In this document: positions 42,020-50,586 of the stretch, piece by piece
Layout of the letters: every line of letters begins with the position of its first letter
Numbering within the stretch: position 1 is the first letter of the stretch
Assembly (NCBI RefSeq): GCF_943193125.1
Contig: NZ_CALPCX010000001.1
Span: 496,001-560,000 of the forward strand
DNA: 64,000 nucleotides
Source of the DNA: Adlercreutzia agrestimuris
GTDB taxonomy: Bacteria; Actinomycetota; Coriobacteriia; Coriobacteriales; Eggerthellaceae
Direction: 5' to 3'
The notes under the pieces: generated by a model
What the model was told of the DNA's origin: nothing
What the model saw: the letters and a program-made list of their open reading frames with translations, nothing else
Database searches by the model: none
Program-made: the position numbers and the translations under genes

Positions 42020-44056
42020 ATGATGAGAGGAATACTTCCACACAATTATTGTGCGGCTCCTAAATCTCAATCTTTTGCTGATACGTTATATCAAGGTGTT
42101 ATGCGGCTGCGAATGACGATATTTTTTGTCGTGTTGGTCTGTATTGCGTTTATGAGCGTTGTTGCTGCACCAAACACCGCCTTCGCTAAATCCTATTCAA
42201 TGCCACGGGTCAATATTGAAGCGCAGGTTGGAAATGATGCGTCGCTTCATGTCGTAGAACAACGGTCGTTTGATTTTGACGGAAGTTTTAGTGCGGTCTG
42301 GTGGGATTTTGGGGGTCTTCCAGAAAACGGGAAGATGTCCATAGCCTCTGTCTCTATTGGCTCAGCAAATACCGAGGGCGAACTTATTGGCGAACTCACT
42401 GAACTGGACAACGTTCCTTTCTCAACGGAGTGGCGAAGCGAGGGTGGTCCATCAAAAGATGCGTACTCCTATGATCTTGCGCGCAACACACTCTACGTAT
42501 TCTTTTCTGCGCATGATGAAAACAAGGTAATTCAGATTGACTATACGATCACCAATGCGGCGCAAGCTTATGCTGACGTTGCGGATCTCTATTGGAAATA
42601 TGTGGGATCTGGCTGGGCGGAATCTTCTAAAAATGTCACGATGAATCTGTGGCTTCCTGTCCCAGAAGGGCAGAGCGTTGTTGCGGGCGACAACGTGAAA
42701 GCATGGGGACATGGTCCGATTGATGGAACGGTTAGCATCCACGAAGACGGTAGTATTACTTATCAAGTGAGCAAAGTTGAATCAGGTCAGTTTGCTGAGG
42801 CGCATGTACTTTTTCCAGTGGAGTGGTTAACAAATCTTTCGCCTGAGGCAGCAAGTGCCCATGAGGGGCAATGTCGTGAACAAGAGGTGCTCACTCAAGA
42901 AAGTATCTGGGCTGATCAGGCAAATAAAGATCGAATTTTTTCGCTGTTGTTTATTATTGGTATAGCTCTGATCTGCGTGCTGCTCTTAGTTTGGGCATTG
43001 CGGGCATATTATAAATACGGCAAAGAACACACCCCCGATTTTACTGAAGAATACTGGCGAGATGTGCCCGATCCGCGGATTCATCCAGCGGTTATTGGCC
43101 GTCTGTGGCGATGGGATCGTCAAAGCCAAGATGATTTTATTGCAACTATCATGCACCTGGCGCATGTAGGAGCAGTGCGTATTGATTCAGGGAGTTACCC
43201 TAAATATCCTGGTAGCTCAATTATGGTTGAGGACTGCTACATTACGCGTTTGCCTGCTGCAAGTAGTATCAAAAACCCCATTGATCAGATGGCACTTGAA
43301 ACGCTTTTTGGTCAGTTTGCTGGTGGAGCAGATGCTTTGTGGTTTGACACGATTAAGGAGTATGGCAAAAAGCATCCGCAGCAGTTTTTGGATGCTATGG
43401 CGGCATGGCAAGGGATGCTTTCGGCGGAAACTAACAGGTACGACTTTTTTGAAGAGAGAAGCAATCGCTACCAAGGTTATCTTGTTGCAGCATCACTGAT
43501 AGTAGTAGTCGCTGCGGTGCTCACCTTTGTGTTAACAGAAAATTTTGTGCCGCTGATTTTTCTTGTTCCTACGGCAATAGCGCTTTTCGTTATTGCAAAT
43601 TATATGCCTCGTCGCAGTGTGTTTGGTAATAACACGGTAGCTAAATGCAAAGCGTTGCGTAATTGGCTTCGCGATTTTTCTTTACTTGATGAGCGGCCGC
43701 CAACAGATGTAAAGGTATGGGGCGAATATATGGTCTATGCCTACCTCTTTGGCGTAGCCGATCGGGCAATTAGTCAGTTAAGACAAACTCAGCCACAGCT
43801 TTTTGAATACTCAGGCGAATATGGTCCCACCTATATGCCGTGGTGGTTCTGGTATATCGGCGGATATAGTGCTGGTGGTAGACCAATGTCTGCACTGAGT
43901 ACATCATTTGCCCATTCGATCACCAATACCGTACATGTCGCAAACTCAGCGATTTCTGCCGCAAGTGGCAACTTCTCAAGCGGCGGCGGCTTCGGCGGCG
44001 GCTTTTCAGGAGGCGGCGGTGGCGGTTTCGGTGGCGGTGGCGGAGGTGCCCGCTAG
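42020..44056 (+). CDS. DUF2207-family membrane protein with Gly-rich C-terminus
   Basis: 678 residues: a long n-region and hydrophobic signal segment (about 33-52, FFVVLVCIAFMSVVAAP), an extracytoplasmic beta-rich domain (DUF2207) with FSAVWWDFGG, a TM near 312-332, a cytoplasmic region, two TM segments (about 492-530), and a tail of almost pure Gly/Ser/Phe repeats. The start is uncertain: ATG 42020 has AGAGGA upstream, while later ATGs (42101, 42113) would give a more typical signal peptide. It is encoded near lemA, a recurrent pairing. Confidence 0.85.
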   Translation: MMRGILPHNYCAAPKSQSFADTLYQGVMRLRMTIFFVVLVCIAFMSVVAAPNTAFAKSYSMPRVNIEAQVGNDASLHVVEQRSFDFDGSFSAVWWDFGGLPENGKMSIASVSIGSANTEGELIGELTELDNVPFSTEWRSEGGPSKDAYSYDLARNTLYVFFSAHDENKVIQIDYTITNAAQAYADVADLYWKYVGSGWAESSKNVTMNLWLPVPEGQSVVAGDNVKAWGHGPIDGTVSIHEDGSITYQVSKVESGQFAEAHVLFPVEWLTNLSPEAASAHEGQCREQEVLTQESIWADQANKDRIFSLLFIIGIALICVLLLVWALRAYYKYGKEHTPDFTEEYWRDVPDPRIHPAVIGRLWRWDRQSQDDFIATIMHLAHVGAVRIDSGSYPKYPGSSIMVEDCYITRLPAASSIKNPIDQMALETLFGQFAGGADALWFDTIKEYGKKHPQQFLDAMAAWQGMLSAETNRYDFFEERSNRYQGYLVAASLIVVVAAVLTFVLTENFVPLIFLVPTAIALFVIANYMPRRSVFGNNTVAKCKALRNWLRDFSLLDERPPTDVKVWGEYMVYAYLFGVADRAISQLRQTQPQLFEYSGEYGPTYMPWWFWYIGGYSAGGRPMSALSTSFAHSITNTVHVANSAISAASGNFSSGGGFGGGFSGGGGGGFGGGGGGAR

Positions 44057-44058
44057 AA

Positions 44059-44973
44059 ATGGGACAGCTCAAGTATAAACTCCTGATCGTTGCAGCTACG
44101 ATCATCTGGGGCTTAAGTTTTGTTTTTATGAAAGACGCGGTAGATGTGTTGCCTCCAGCATGGCTGATAGGTATCCGGTTTATGGCAACAGGGCTTATTT
44201 TAGCGGTGGTGTTTCGCAAGCGTTTTGCTGCTGCTTTAACAAAAACCTATCTCATGCGCGGCACCATCATTGGCGTGCTGGTCTTTTTAGCGTTTTGGAC
44301 ACAAACGATTGGTCTTGCCTATACCACTCCTGGCAAAAATGCGTTTCTTACAGGAACGTATTGTGTGCTTGTACCGTTTGCGTGGTGGCTTTTTGCGCGA
44401 CGTAAACCAACGCGGTATAACATCATCGCAGCCATTCTTTGCATTGTTGGTATCGGGTTTGTGTCGTTGCAAGAAAGTGCGGGAGATTTAACCCTTGGTT
44501 TTGGGGACGCAATGACGTTGGTGTGCAGTGTGTTTTTCGCTCTGCACATTGTTTACGTATCAAAGTTTACGGATGATTGTGATGCGCTTGCGTTGACGGT
44601 ATATCAGTTCTTGGTAGGAGGGGCATGCGGCATACTGTTGGGTGCTTGCACTGAAACGCTGCCTTCGGTTTCAGCCCTTACACCTGACTTTTTGTGGAAT
44701 ATGGTCTATTTGGTTGTTTTCGCATCATGTATGGCGCTTGTGTTTCAGAACGTAGGATTGGCACATGTTGATCCGGCTCCGGCATCGCTTTTACTTTCGC
44801 TTGAATCTGTGTTTGGTGTCGTCTTTTCTGTTTTGCTCTATGGTGAAGTGCTTACATTCAAGCTCATCTGTGGTTTTGCCCTTATTTTTGGCGCAATTCT
44901 AATCAGTGAATTATTGCCGATCAAAATGGGAAATGTTTCAGCTACGATGCCCATTGAAAGTGATGGTGCATAA
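44059..44973 (+). CDS. EamA-family (DMT superfamily) transporter
   Basis: 304 residues with about ten TM helices in two EamA repeats (AATIIWGLSFVFMKDAVDVLPP in the first; PASLLLSLESVFGVVFSVLLYGE in the second). Such carriers export amino acids or other small metabolites; substrate cannot be read from sequence. It starts 2 nt after the DUF2207 stop, with GGAGGT inside that gene's end. Confidence 0.88.
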   Translation: MGQLKYKLLIVAATIIWGLSFVFMKDAVDVLPPAWLIGIRFMATGLILAVVFRKRFAAALTKTYLMRGTIIGVLVFLAFWTQTIGLAYTTPGKNAFLTGTYCVLVPFAWWLFARRKPTRYNIIAAILCIVGIGFVSLQESAGDLTLGFGDAMTLVCSVFFALHIVYVSKFTDDCDALALTVYQFLVGGACGILLGACTETLPSVSALTPDFLWNMVYLVVFASCMALVFQNVGLAHVDPAPASLLLSLESVFGVVFSVLLYGEVLTFKLICGFALIFGAILISELLPIKMGNVSATMPIESDGA

Positions 44974-45067
44974 ACGACGAAGCGCTGTGTTAATGATGTG
45001 GACAAAGTGGATCGTGTGATGTTGTCACCGACCGACACCTAAGCGAAACATATTGTTGCAACACGGC

Positions 45068-45076
45068 TGGTATAAT
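45068..45076 (+). promoter_or_regulatory. Extended -10 promoter before the shikimate-kinase-like gene
   Basis: TGGTATAAT, a TGn-extended perfect -10, lies 48 nt upstream of the ATG at 45124. Confidence 0.5.
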
Positions 45077-45123
45077 GGCGAAACACGCTTGCAGGTATAC
45101 ACCCAGAAGAAGGGAAAGCGGTT

Positions 45124-45642
45124 ATGGCAGATAACAACATCGTTTTAATAGGCATGCCTGGTGCTGGAAAGTCTACGCTTGGTATTGTGTTGGCAAAGAT
45201 TATGAATTTGAACTTTATTGATGCTGACCTGGTTATTCAGAATCAGACCGATAAAACGTTGCAAAAGATCATTGATGCGCTTGGACCTGAGGGCTTTATT
45301 GAAGTAGAAAATCAGATTTTAAGCGACATTAAAGCTGAGAATTCCATTATTTCAACGGGTGGTTCTGCAGTGTATTCAGATGATGCTATGAAACATCTGG
45401 GTGAGATTGGAACGATTGTTTATCTCAAGATCTCTTACGATCAGCTCGTTGAGCGCTTGTCAGATTTGCAAGAACGTGGCGTTGTTCTCAAAGGCGGCAT
45501 TGGTATGAGCTTGCGCGAACTTTATGACGAGCGCAAGCCGCTCTACGAACAGTATGCAGACATTACCGTTGACGTAAATGATTTGTCCATTACGGCAGCT
45601 GCGCGTAAAGTTGCTGATGCAATTGAGAAGGCAAATAATTAG
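45124..45642 (+). CDS. Shikimate-kinase-like P-loop kinase
   Basis: 172 residues with the shikimate kinase layout: Walker A GMPGAGKST (10-18), DADL (33-36), TGGSAV (78-83), a LID (about 112-128) and RKPLYEQYAD (137-146). The shikimate-binding Arg usually found in the GExxFRxxE block is Ile here (GPEGFIEVEN, I59), and the triple-Gly motif is GGS. It may phosphorylate a different substrate, or be a weak shikimate kinase. No other aromatic pathway gene is adjacent. Confidence 0.75.
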   Translation: MADNNIVLIGMPGAGKSTLGIVLAKIMNLNFIDADLVIQNQTDKTLQKIIDALGPEGFIEVENQILSDIKAENSIISTGGSAVYSDDAMKHLGEIGTIVYLKISYDQLVERLSDLQERGVVLKGGIGMSLRELYDERKPLYEQYADITVDVNDLSITAAARKVADAIEKANN

Positions 45643-45690
45643 CGCAGGCATGCGCATCGTTTTGGAGCTCATAAGAAAGCTGGTAGGTCT

Positions 45691-46476
45691 GTGCGATTTG
45701 TTTCGTGGAACGTTAACGGTTTGCGTGCCGTGCAAAAGAAAGGTTTCGAGGAGATTGTTGAGCAATTCGGAGCTGATATCTTCGCCATTCAAGAAACCAA
45801 ATGTCGCCCGGAACAAGTAGAGCTAGCATTGCCACAGTATCACGCCTATTGGTCGTCAGCTGAGAAAAAAGGATATTCAGGGACTGCGGTGCTTACGCGC
45901 GAAGAGCCTTTGCGCGTATTACACGGATTGGGTGATGAATACCTTGATACCGAAGGCCGTATTGTTGCGCTTGAATTTGAAGATTTTTGGTTTGTAAATG
46001 TTTATACGCCCAACTCGCAAAGCGAACTTGCGCGTATTGCACATCGCTTGCAATGGGATGATGCGTTTCGAGACTTTTGCAAAGGACTTGAGGAGGGCAT
46101 ATTGCCTTCTGGTGAAACGTCCAAACCTAAACCGGTTGTCATGTGTGGAGACTTTAATGTTGCTCACCAAGAGATTGACTTGAAAAACCCTGAGCCAAAT
46201 AGAGGAAATCCGGGATTTTCTGACGAAGAGCGTGATTCTTTTTCAGAGTTAATTGCCGCAGGGTTTATTGACACCTTTCGATTTGTGAAGCCCGACGTTA
46301 CGGGGGCATATAGTTGGTGGAGTTATCGGTTTAATGCACGTGCAAATAATGCGGGATGGCGTATTGACTATTTTTTGGTAAGCAATGAGCTGTCAGATAG
46401 AATTTGTGCAGCAAGCATTTACCCAGAAGTGTTTGGCAGTGACCACTGCCCTGTTGGACTTGAATTAGATTTATAG
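45691..46476 (+). CDS. xth: Exodeoxyribonuclease III (AP endonuclease)
   Basis: Base-excision repair nuclease acting at abasic sites. The 261 residues follow the ExoIII order: FVSWNVNGLRA, FAIQETKCR, NVYTPNSQ, VMCGDFNVAH, WRIDYFLVS and a terminal GSDHCPVGLEL. Start GTG 45691 is preceded by GGTAGG. It is followed by folE. Confidence 0.94.
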   Translation: MRFVSWNVNGLRAVQKKGFEEIVEQFGADIFAIQETKCRPEQVELALPQYHAYWSSAEKKGYSGTAVLTREEPLRVLHGLGDEYLDTEGRIVALEFEDFWFVNVYTPNSQSELARIAHRLQWDDAFRDFCKGLEEGILPSGETSKPKPVVMCGDFNVAHQEIDLKNPEPNRGNPGFSDEERDSFSELIAAGFIDTFRFVKPDVTGAYSWWSYRFNARANNAGWRIDYFLVSNELSDRICAASIYPEVFGSDHCPVGLELDL

Positions 46477-46502
46477 GATAAGTAGAGAGCGAAAGATAGT
46501 TC

Positions 46503-47069
46503 ATGGATAGAGCGAAGATTGAAGAGGGCGTTCGTCTTATTTTAGAAGGAGTGGGCGAAGATCCGTCGCGAGAAGGACTGCGCAAGACTCCGGAGCGCGT
46601 GGCGAAGATGTATGAAGAAGTGTTTGCGGGTATGAACGAAGACCCTGCCATTCATTTTGAAACAACTTTTGATGAACACCATGAGGAAATGGTATTAGTT
46701 CGCGACATCCCGTTTTACTCAATGTGCGAACACCACTTGGCACCCTTTTTTGGGCATGCGCACATTGCTTATATTCCTGCTCCCGATGGTCGTATTTGTG
46801 GGTTGTCTAAGTTGGCGCGCCTGCTGGATGTATTTGCCCGCCGCCCCCAGGTGCAAGAGCGTTTGACATCACAAGTTGCTGATACGCTCATGAAAGAGCT
46901 CAGGCCGCAAGGCGCAATAGTTGTTTTAGAGGCAGAACACTTGTGTATGAGCATGCGCGGTGTAAAAAAGCCTGGTACACAAACAACAACGAGTGCTATT
47001 CGCGGTATTTTTGACGAAGATACTGCTGCACGCGCTGAGGCGCTGTCGCTTATTTTTGCTCGTCGATAA
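46503..47069 (+). CDS. folE: GTP cyclohydrolase I
   Basis: First enzyme of tetrahydrofolate synthesis from GTP. The 188 residues carry the zinc and active-site motifs [12 protein letters not shown] and [14 protein letters not shown], with an N-terminal [21 protein letters not shown] block. No other folate gene is adjacent. Confidence 0.95.
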   Translation: MDRAKIEEGVRLILEGVGEDPSREGLRKTPERVAKMYEEVFAGMNEDPAIHFETTFDEHHEEMVLVRDIPFYSMCEHHLAPFFGHAHIAYIPAPDGRICGLSKLARLLDVFARRPQVQERLTSQVADTLMKELRPQGAIVVLEAEHLCMSMRGVKKPGTQTTTSAIRGIFDEDTAARAEALSLIFARR

Positions 47070-47152
47070 TCTGGGTGAGCGAAAGCTTGCCTTTGGCAAG
47101 ATGGTTATGTAGGGATACCATTGCTGCTGGTTCTATCTGAAAGGAATATCCT

Positions 47153-47422
47153 ATGAAGTGCGTTATCTCAGTTCTTGGTAAGGATCGTACACGAATTGTT
47201 GCCACGGTGGCTACCGTTCTTGCAGACTGTGGAGCTAATATTGATGATATTAGTCAGACGATTCTTGATGACATTTTCTCTATGACGATGCTTGTGACAT
47301 TGGAGCCCCAGACAGCAGACTTCAATACCGTACAAGAGAAGCTTGATGAGGCGGCATCAGCACTTGGTGTACAGATCATTATTCAACGTGAAGATGTGTT
47401 CCAGTCTATGTACACCATTTAA
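47153..47422 (+). CDS. ACT-domain protein (UPF0237 family)
   Basis: A single ACT domain of 89 residues (VISVLGKDRTRIVATVATVLADCG...) as in the GcvR-like/UPF0237 group. Likely senses an amino acid; the partner is unknown. GAAAGGAAT precedes the ATG. Confidence 0.88.
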   Translation: MKCVISVLGKDRTRIVATVATVLADCGANIDDISQTILDDIFSMTMLVTLEPQTADFNTVQEKLDEAASALGVQIIIQREDVFQSMYTI

Positions 47423-47473
47423 GCGGTTGGGTATCTGGTGATATCGTAACTTCTGCGTAGGTGAGCGTGTGAA

Positions 47474-47953
47474 ATGCGTTTTACCATCATAGCGGTTGGC
47501 AAGCTCAAAGAACGGTTTTGGCAGGATGCCTGCGCTGAGTACCTCAAGCGCATTAAACCGTATGCCAAAACTGAGGTAATAGAGATCGCGGATGTGGATC
47601 CTGCTCGCGCAGGATCTGTAGCTGCTGCGCGGGCAAAAGAGGGCGAAGCTATTCTTCATGCGCTTGGCGCCCTTTCTCCAAAAACGCATGTTATTGTGCT
47701 TGCTATTGAGGGTAAGCAACACACCAGCGAAGCGTTTGCTGCTCATCTTGATGATCTTGGACTTTATGGCCAAAGCGATATAGCGTTTATTATCGGCGGT
47801 TCGGATGGGGTAGATCAGGCGGTTTATGCGCGAGCGTCGGAGCTGTTGTCGTTTGGCAAAATAACCCTTCCTCATAACTTAGCGCGCGTAGTACTTTTAG
47901 AACAGTTGTATCGCGCGCAAAAAATTTCTCGTGGCGAACCGTATCATAAGTAA
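47474..47953 (+). CDS. rlmH: 23S rRNA (pseudouridine1915-N3)-methyltransferase RlmH
   Basis: SPOUT methyltransferase with 159 residues. The C-terminal knot is intact: LAIEGKQHTSE, FIIGGSDGVD and HNLARVVLLEQLYRAQKISRGEPYHK. TAGGTGAG precedes the ATG. A strong terminator follows. Confidence 0.96.
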   Translation: MRFTIIAVGKLKERFWQDACAEYLKRIKPYAKTEVIEIADVDPARAGSVAAARAKEGEAILHALGALSPKTHVIVLAIEGKQHTSEAFAAHLDDLGLYGQSDIAFIIGGSDGVDQAVYARASELLSFGKITLPHNLARVVLLEQLYRAQKISRGEPYHK

Positions 47954-47979
47954 AGAGTTTATAACTCTCTTGAATCAAT

Positions 47980-48012
47980 AAGCAAACCACAAGAGATTGT
48001 GGTTTGCTTTTT
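47980..48012 (+). terminator. Rho-independent terminator after rlmH
   Basis: AAGCAAACCACA (47980-47991) pairs perfectly with TGTGGTTTGCTT (47998-48009), then TTTT. Confidence 0.9.
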
Positions 48013-48171
48013 AAAGAGCCACCATTTATCGTGAATTTTGTGCATAAATGCTGTTTGCTTTCAAGTTTTAACCCATATTTGTAATAATAAATGTTAGTAT
48101 TTTAGCATCATATAAACGACTCGTATTGATGTTAATGCGTATCAATACCCCTCGCTTTAAAGGAGCCCATT

Positions 48172-48537
48172 ATGGAGACTTTGCTCGACACCAACCAAAA
48201 GGCCGCTGAAGAACGCGTCGTAGAAGATGTTACCGTTGTAATTGCATATACTAATGATTCTGATGCGCCAGTAAGTGACGAAGAAATTCGCGCATATATT
48301 GATCGTGGCAATCAGCAGCATATGGGTTGTACGGTTACAGGCCTTGGTCTTACCGTTGATGGCGATGATATTGATATTCGCTACGAACTTTCTCCTGTTC
48401 CGTTTGAGCGTATTCGTCGTATCACCGGATATCTTGTGGGAACGATGGATCGTTGGAATGATGCAAAGACCTCTGAAGAGCACGACCGCGTTAAGCATGG
48501 CGTAAACACGGGCTGTTCTTGTACTGAGGGACGTTAA
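48172..48537 (+). CDS. Small protein carrying an NrdD C-terminal (glycyl-radical-like) motif
   Basis: 121 residues. The stretch 82-109 (RRITGYLVG, MDRWNDAK, EEHDRVKHG) resembles the extreme C-terminus of anaerobic ribonucleotide reductase NrdD, where the Gly of the (V/T)xGYL motif becomes the glycyl radical; here it would be G86. The 600-residue catalytic barrel is absent. The N-terminal part (about 20-80) is a small domain I do not recognise. It ends with a CSC pair (C115, C117). AAAGGAGCCC is a strong ribosome site, and the gene has its own terminator. By analogy with the free-standing YfiD/GrcA it could be a spare radical domain; this is inference. Confidence 0.65.
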   Translation: METLLDTNQKAAEERVVEDVTVVIAYTNDSDAPVSDEEIRAYIDRGNQQHMGCTVTGLGLTVDGDDIDIRYELSPVPFERIRRITGYLVGTMDRWNDAKTSEEHDRVKHGVNTGCSCTEGR

Positions 48538-48631
48538 TCTTAAATAAGATATGCGCTTCGGTATGTTATCTTGTATTTGTGATTTCCAACTAATCGGTGA
48601 CTAACTTACATAGCAACTGTTAGTCTGAGAG

Positions 48632-48666
48632 GGCGCCGGTCTTTTGACCGGCGCCTTCGCCTTTGC
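48632..48666 (+). terminator. GC-rich terminator after the NrdD-like gene
   Basis: GGCGCCGGTC (48632-48641) pairs with GACCGGCGCC (48646-48655) around TTTT, followed by TTCGCCTTT. It separates two convergent genes. Confidence 0.7.
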
Positions 48667-48684
48667 TTTAGAAAGTTTGTACCA

Positions 48685-49158
48685 CTAAGCTTTGTCAATA
48701 ATTGTTTCAGTTGGAGCAGCTGGTTCATCAAAGGAAGCTGCGCAGTGCGGACAACGTGTGGCACCTTCTTTTACTTCTTCTAAACAGAAGGGACACGTAG
48801 GAGGTGTAACAGAAATTTCCACTTCGCCTTGACCGTTCTTTTTACGGCGCACAATTACACTAGATTTGCTCTGAACTTTGTTAATGCCTTTAACAAGCAA
48901 AAAGACCACGAAGGCTACAAGCAAGAAGTTAATAATTGCACTGATGAGAGCGCCGAAGTCAATTTGGGTTCCTGGAACAACAAGCCCTGAGATGGTGCCA
49001 TCGCCACCCGTGATAAGTGAAATCAGTGGGTTGATAATGTTGTCAGTAAGCGCAGTGACAATTGCAGTGAATGCTCCACCAATGATAACGGCAACCGCTA
49101 AATCCATGACGTTGCCGCGATCAATGAACTCTTTAAATTCGACGAGGAAATTTTTCAT
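48685..49158 (-). CDS. mscL: Large-conductance mechanosensitive channel with zinc-ribbon tail
   Basis: MscL opens under hypo-osmotic stress. The 157 residues start MKNFLVEFKEFIDRGNVMDL with TM1 (about 17-45), a periplasmic loop and TM2 (about 69-92). The usual short C-terminal bundle is replaced or extended by a zinc ribbon with C122, C125, C136 and C139 (CPFC, CPHC) and an acidic tail. GGAAGGCGG precedes the ATG. Confidence 0.93.
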   Translation of the reverse strand: MKNFLVEFKEFIDRGNVMDLAVAVIIGGAFTAIVTALTDNIINPLISLITGGDGTISGLVVPGTQIDFGALISAIINFLLVAFVVFLLVKGINKVQSKSSVIVRRKKNGQGEVEISVTPPTCPFCLEEVKEGATRCPHCAASFDEPAAPTETIIDKA

Positions 49159-49326
49159 AGTATCCGCCTTCCGGAGATAATGTCATGTGCATTGGTTGTC
49201 AGAACGAGGTGTCCTCGCGCATGTTATTACCTATTCAGTTAGTATAAAACCAGCATGCTAAAATGCTCTTTACGGCAAATTGACGGCATGTTGCACTAAT
49301 GAAAACAGATAGAGAAAAGCTTTCGT

Positions 49327-50583
49327 ATGAGCAAAATATATTCGTTTACCACTCCGCTTGAAACTGATATCGTGGACGCTTTTTGTGCGCTACAAAAAGG
49401 ATTCACTGATCAATTTGTCTACTATCGCAAAGACACTTCTCCTCGCTTGATGGGACTGGGTCGCTGTGTTGCACTTTCAAGCATTGAAGAAAACGATTAC
49501 ACGCTTTGCGGCTTAGCGGAAGTGTCTCCCGTCTTTTTTTCGTTTAATAGATTTGATGCTTCAAACCCTGCTCCTCCTGATGAGCTGTTTGAGTCTTTTC
49601 CTCGTCTGCACTTTATGCTTCCCGAGATTGTTTTAATTGAGAATGAAAGCGGAAGCTTTTTGCAGGTGAACTCATTAGGGCCGGTATATCCCGGACGCGT
49701 GCAGCGCTTTTGTAAGCAAGCGCTGGCTGCTGCGCCGCGAACGCGTCGTACAATTCGCTATACCCGTGAACCAGATTCGCGCGAAGCGTGGCAAGATGCT
49801 ATGGAACAAGCGCTCGGTGCCATTGAGACAGGACGCGTGAAAAAAGTGGTTTTGTCGCGCCGTCAAAAAGTAGTTGCTGAGTCACCGTTTTCCTCTAAGG
49901 ATCTGCTCGTCAATTTAATTGATGGTCCAGCACGTGGAACGGTGCTTATGTATCGTTACGCAGATGTCTTTTTCTGCGCATGTACGCCTGAGCTGCTTGT
50001 TCGCAAATCAGGCCAGCAGATAGAGAGCATGTGTCTTGCGGGCAGTGCTCCGGTGGGCAACAGTGTTGATGAGCGCTTGGCATTAGGCGAAGAGCTTTTA
50101 GCGGATGAGAAAAACCGTGAAGAACACGAGTACGTTGTATCTTTTATTCGCGAGGTATTGTTGCGCAACTGCTACGACGTTTCTGTTCCAGAAACACCTA
50201 CGCTTTTGGAATTGCCGACGATCCAGCATCTTTATACTCCCTGCACAGCTGAACTTTTAGAAGGCACAACGTTATGGGAAATTGCGACGCAACTTCATCC
50301 TACTCCTGCCGTGGCGGGCACGCCGGTTGGAGAAGCGCGTATGGTGCTTCGTCAGATTGAACCGTACAATCGCGGTTTTTATGCAGGTGCCTGTGGGTAT
50401 GTGGATGGCAACGGAGATGGTGAATTTTCAGTTGCGCTTCGTAGCGGCGTGTTTGATGGCGAAATTGGTTGGCTGTATGCGGGCTGTGGAGTGGTTGCGC
50501 AAAGTGATGCACAGGCAGAATATGACGAAGTAGCACTGAAGCTGCAGACTATTTTAAGCGCATTTGATGGGGAGAGGAGCTAA
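49327..50583 (+). CDS. menF: Isochorismate synthase MenF
   Basis: First committed step of menaquinone synthesis (chorismate to isochorismate). The 418 residues have an N-terminal variable part and the chorismate-binding domain with KKVVLSR (catalytic Lys region), CTPELLVR, the AGSAPVG loop, REEHEYVV and a YAGCGVV end. It heads menF-D-H-B-E/C and ends 3 nt before menD. Confidence 0.92.
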   Translation: MSKIYSFTTPLETDIVDAFCALQKGFTDQFVYYRKDTSPRLMGLGRCVALSSIEENDYTLCGLAEVSPVFFSFNRFDASNPAPPDELFESFPRLHFMLPEIVLIENESGSFLQVNSLGPVYPGRVQRFCKQALAAAPRTRRTIRYTREPDSREAWQDAMEQALGAIETGRVKKVVLSRRQKVVAESPFSSKDLLVNLIDGPARGTVLMYRYADVFFCACTPELLVRKSGQQIESMCLAGSAPVGNSVDERLALGEELLADEKNREEHEYVVSFIREVLLRNCYDVSVPETPTLLELPTIQHLYTPCTAELLEGTTLWEIATQLHPTPAVAGTPVGEARMVLRQIEPYNRGFYAGACGYVDGNGDGEFSVALRSGVFDGEIGWLYAGCGVVAQSDAQAEYDEVALKLQTILSAFDGERS

Positions 50584-50586
50584 CCG

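Noticed and set aside
45460-45816. Antisense ORFs of 100 codons or more opposite aroK-like, folE and rlmH genes
   Set aside because: They lack ribosome sites and domain features and mirror the codon structure of the real genes.
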